A DNA stretch of 64,000 nt, taken from contig NC_092520.1 in the NCBI RefSeq assembly GCF_037038585.1, forward strand, positions 587,001 to 651,000, written 5' to 3'. The first letter of the stretch is position 1, and every line of letters begins with the position of its first letter. The notes beneath the pieces were generated by a model. It did no database searches. It was not told the DNA's origin and saw only the letters and a program-made list of their open reading frames with translations. The translations under genes were made by a program, and so were the position numbers. Shown here in pieces: positions 62,590-64,000 of the stretch. This DNA comes from Patagioenas fasciata. Lineage: Eukaryota > Chordata > Aves > Columbiformes > Columbidae.

Positions 62590-63545
62590 TGAGACCCCCA
62601 GCAACGCCTGTTGCAGCGGGAGGTGACACCCTTGGTGATGTCCAGTGGTGACACCCCTAGCGATGCCCAGTGCTGCAGGAGGTGACACCCCAGTGATGGC
62701 TGGTGCAGTGGCAGGTGACACCCTGACCATGTCCAGTGCATCCAGAGGTGACACTGCCAGTGATGTCCAGTGTTGCAGGAGGTGACACTTCTGGCAATTC
62801 CCAGTGCAGCAGAAGGTGACACCCCCAATGAAGCCCAGGTCTGCAGGAGGTGACACCCCTGGAGATCTCTGGGTCTGTGGGAGGTGACACCCTGGTGATG
62901 CCTGGTGTAGCAGGAGGTGACACCTCTGGTGACACCCAGTGCAGCGAGGGGTGACACCCTCAGTGGTGCCTGATGCTGACAACCATGGCAATGCCTGATA
63001 CAGCAGGAGGTGACACCCCCTGTGATGCCCGGTGCAGTGGAAGGTGACACCCCCGGCGATACCCGGAGCAGCAGGAGGTGACACCCCCAGCGATGCCCAA
63101 TGCAGCAGGAGGTGACACACCCTGTGATGCCTGGTGCAGTGGGAGGTGACACCCCTGGCGATACCCAGAGCAGCAGGAGGTGACACCCCCAACGATGCCC
63201 AATGCAGCAGGAGGTGACACCCCCGGTGATGCCCAATGCAGCAGGAGGTGACACCCCCGGCGATGCCCAATGCAGCAGGAGGTGACACACCCTGTGATGC
63301 CCGGTGCAGTGGGAGGTGACACCCCTGGCGATACCCAGAGCAGCAGGAGGTGACACCCCCGGTGATGCCCAATGCAGCAGGAGGTGACACCCCCGGCGAT
63401 GCCCACTGCAGTGGGAGGTGACACTCCCAGTGATACCCGGAGCAGCAGGAGGTGACACCCCCAGCGACGCCCAATGCAGCAGGAGGTGACACCGCCGGTG
63501 ATGCTCGGTGCAGTGGGAGGTGACACCCTCGGTGATGCCCGGGCA
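62590..63545. repeat. 34-bp minisatellite, about 28 copies
   Basis: Tandem units of GGTGACACC plus about 25 bases (including GATGCCCAATGCAGCAGGA). The repeat starts measured at 63247, 63281 and 63315 are exactly 34 bases apart. Units towards 62.6 kb are more diverged and those at 63.0-63.5 kb more uniform. Because 34 is not a multiple of three, the minus strand stays open in all frames, giving open frames of up to 427 codons (62466-63749) that are not genes. Confidence 0.95.
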
Positions 63546-63830
63546 CCAGCAGCACCGCGGGTCCTGGAGGAGCCGATACGGTGGTGCAGGAGGTCGGGCG
63601 CTGGCATCAACCCAGCAGCATTTTGCCTTCGCGTTCTCTCCCCATCCATGCACCCGGCAGCGCTCGACTTGATTTATCATCATGCTCCAGCATGCCAGCC
63701 CTAGCGCAATACATTTTCTTGAGAAGAGGCAACCTGGCAACTCTAACAAAGATTATTCATCCCTATTCCATTGAAAAAAATGTCTACAACTAAAGGGGGA
63801 GATATTATCAGGGGGAAAATATCATTCAGT

Positions 63831-64000
63831 ATCCTTCCTTCCTTCCTTCCTTCCTTCCTTCCTTCCTTCCTTCCTTCCTTCCTTCCTTCTCTTCCTCTTC
63901 TCTTCTCTTCTCTTCTCTTCTCTTCTCTTCTCTTCTCTTCTCTTCTCTTCTCTTCTCTTCTCTTCTCTTCTCTTCTCTTCTCTTCTCTTCTCTTCTCTTC
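63831..64000. repeat. Pyrimidine microsatellite, (CCTT)n then (CTTCT)n, cut by the window edge
   Basis: About 14 tetramers at 63831-63888, then more than 20 perfect CTTCT pentamers running past the window end. Confidence 0.97.

Noticed and set aside
62466-63749. Open frame of 427 codons on the minus strand, with parallel frames
   Set aside because: It is produced by the 34-bp minisatellite; all three frames are open and repetitive.

Overview
The window is bird chromosomal DNA. It holds three complete avian beta-type globin genes in the order known from the chicken beta-globin locus, an upstream folate receptor gene, class I olfactory receptor genes, and about thirty copies or fragments of CR1, the dominant LINE of birds. 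The species cannot be named from what I see.

Layout. (1) At 4.0-6.3 kb, minus strand, is a four-exon folate receptor gene (FOLR1-like) with all 16 cysteines of the family and intact splice sites. (2) From 6.3 to about 37 kb is a long stretch poor in genes: CR1 copies, one solo ERVL-type LTR (17.5-18.0 kb), a broken OR51-like olfactory receptor piece (15.5 kb, plus), an intact OR52-like olfactory receptor (24.4-25.4 kb, minus), and a 1.2-kb heptamer minisatellite followed by CpG-rich DNA (29.4-30.9 kb). (3) From 37 to 47.5 kb is the probable upstream control region of the globin cluster. It has separate clusters of erythroid motifs: two perfect NF-E2 sites with two GATA sites at 39.75-39.89 kb, a CpG-rich block with GATA motifs and a strong CTCF core at 42.35-42.50 kb, and a GATA pair at 45.7 kb. 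(4) From 47.69 to 61.1 kb lie the globin genes, all on the plus strand: rho (embryonic), betaH, and betaA (adult). (5) About 0.4 kb after the betaA poly(A) signal is an NF-E2/GATA cluster at the place of the known chicken betaA/epsilon enhancer. A 34-bp minisatellite (62.6-63.55 kb) and a long pyrimidine microsatellite follow at the window edge. The fourth expected gene, epsilon, would lie beyond the edge and is not seen.

How it works together (inference from the chicken locus). The globin genes supply the beta-type subunits of embryonic and adult haemoglobin and would share the upstream elements and the betaA 3' enhancer. The folate receptor is a separately controlled, GPI-anchored vitamin receptor, separated in chicken by an insulator and condensed chromatin. 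The olfactory receptors are typical neighbours of vertebrate beta-globin clusters. I found no new multi-gene system. The points most worth a second look are the candidate control elements, a duplicated fragment of the betaH promoter, the GATA-type TATA box in rho instead of betaA, and the near-shared first introns of the three globin genes.
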